Shown piece after piece: positions 30,024-30,042 of a stretch of 30,042 bases of DNA (the first letter of the stretch is position 1; every line of letters starts with the position of its first letter). A model generated the notes under the pieces. That model was not told the origin of the DNA. It did no database searches and was given only the letters and a program-made list of their open reading frames with translations. The position numbers and the translations under genes are program-made. Source of the stretch: a virus; IMG/VR virus record IMGVR_UViG_3300049826_000034, positions 1 through 30,042 of that record. One strand, written 5' to 3'.

Positions 30024-30042
30024 AAGGTGTAGGACTCCGAAA

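Larger units (their letters stand above)
29830..30042. other. Intergenic region at the right edge, no gene seen
   Basis: No convincing ORF on either strand. It contains the paired palindromes, the GTTTATGCA repeats and the TATAAT described separately. It is probably the control region for leftward genes and possibly for rightward genes outside the window. Confidence 0.5.

Overview
This window is the structural half of a tailed-phage (siphovirus) genome or prophage. Every gene I can support lies on the minus strand, so transcription runs from the right edge to the left. The tail genes follow the lambda order (G/GT, tape measure, M, L-like DUF1833, K-like NlpC/P60, J). The capsid side is HK97-like (P27-type TerS, TerL, ClpP-like protease, HK97-fold capsid, HK97-type portal). 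Strong GGAGG/GGGGA ribosome sites, a lipoprotein signal peptide and a lambda-type tail tip suggest a Gram-negative, probably proteobacterial, host. I cannot name the host, and no integrase, repressor or bacterial flank is in view, so lifestyle is open.

Layout in the direction of transcription: (i) 30042-28961, a control region with palindromes, iteron-like repeats, a small lipoprotein gene, a large imperfect hairpin and a possible 52-residue ORF; (ii) 28968-25178, an SF3-type primase-helicase followed by both terminase subunits; (iii) 25080-20815, protease, capsid, a likely capsid-associated protein, a small linker protein and the portal, which sits after the capsid gene rather than before it; (iv) 20810-15441, a block of fibre or appendage genes (collagen-like rod, LamG-like protein, BppU-like small protein, glycine-rich fibre) between the portal and the neck genes; (v) 15444-12929, neck and tail-completion proteins; (vi) 12914-2822, tail tube with an inserted domain, G/GT chaperones with a -1 slippery site, tape measure, tail-tip proteins and a J hub with a fused lambda-I-like N-terminus; (vii) 2809-1, a tail fibre whose reading frame is broken once, then three small genes (two with a membrane segment) that may begin a lysis cassette and run off the left edge.

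Genes are packed with ATGA, TAATG and TAGTG overlaps, so most are translationally coupled. Exceptions are informative: strong hairpins follow the capsid, the capsid-associated protein and the tail-tube gene, the three products expected in most copies, and a promoter-like sequence precedes the protease-capsid genes. The least explained DNA is 29144-29520 and 29830-30042, where several repeats and long-range complementarities cluster in A/T-rich noncoding sequence.
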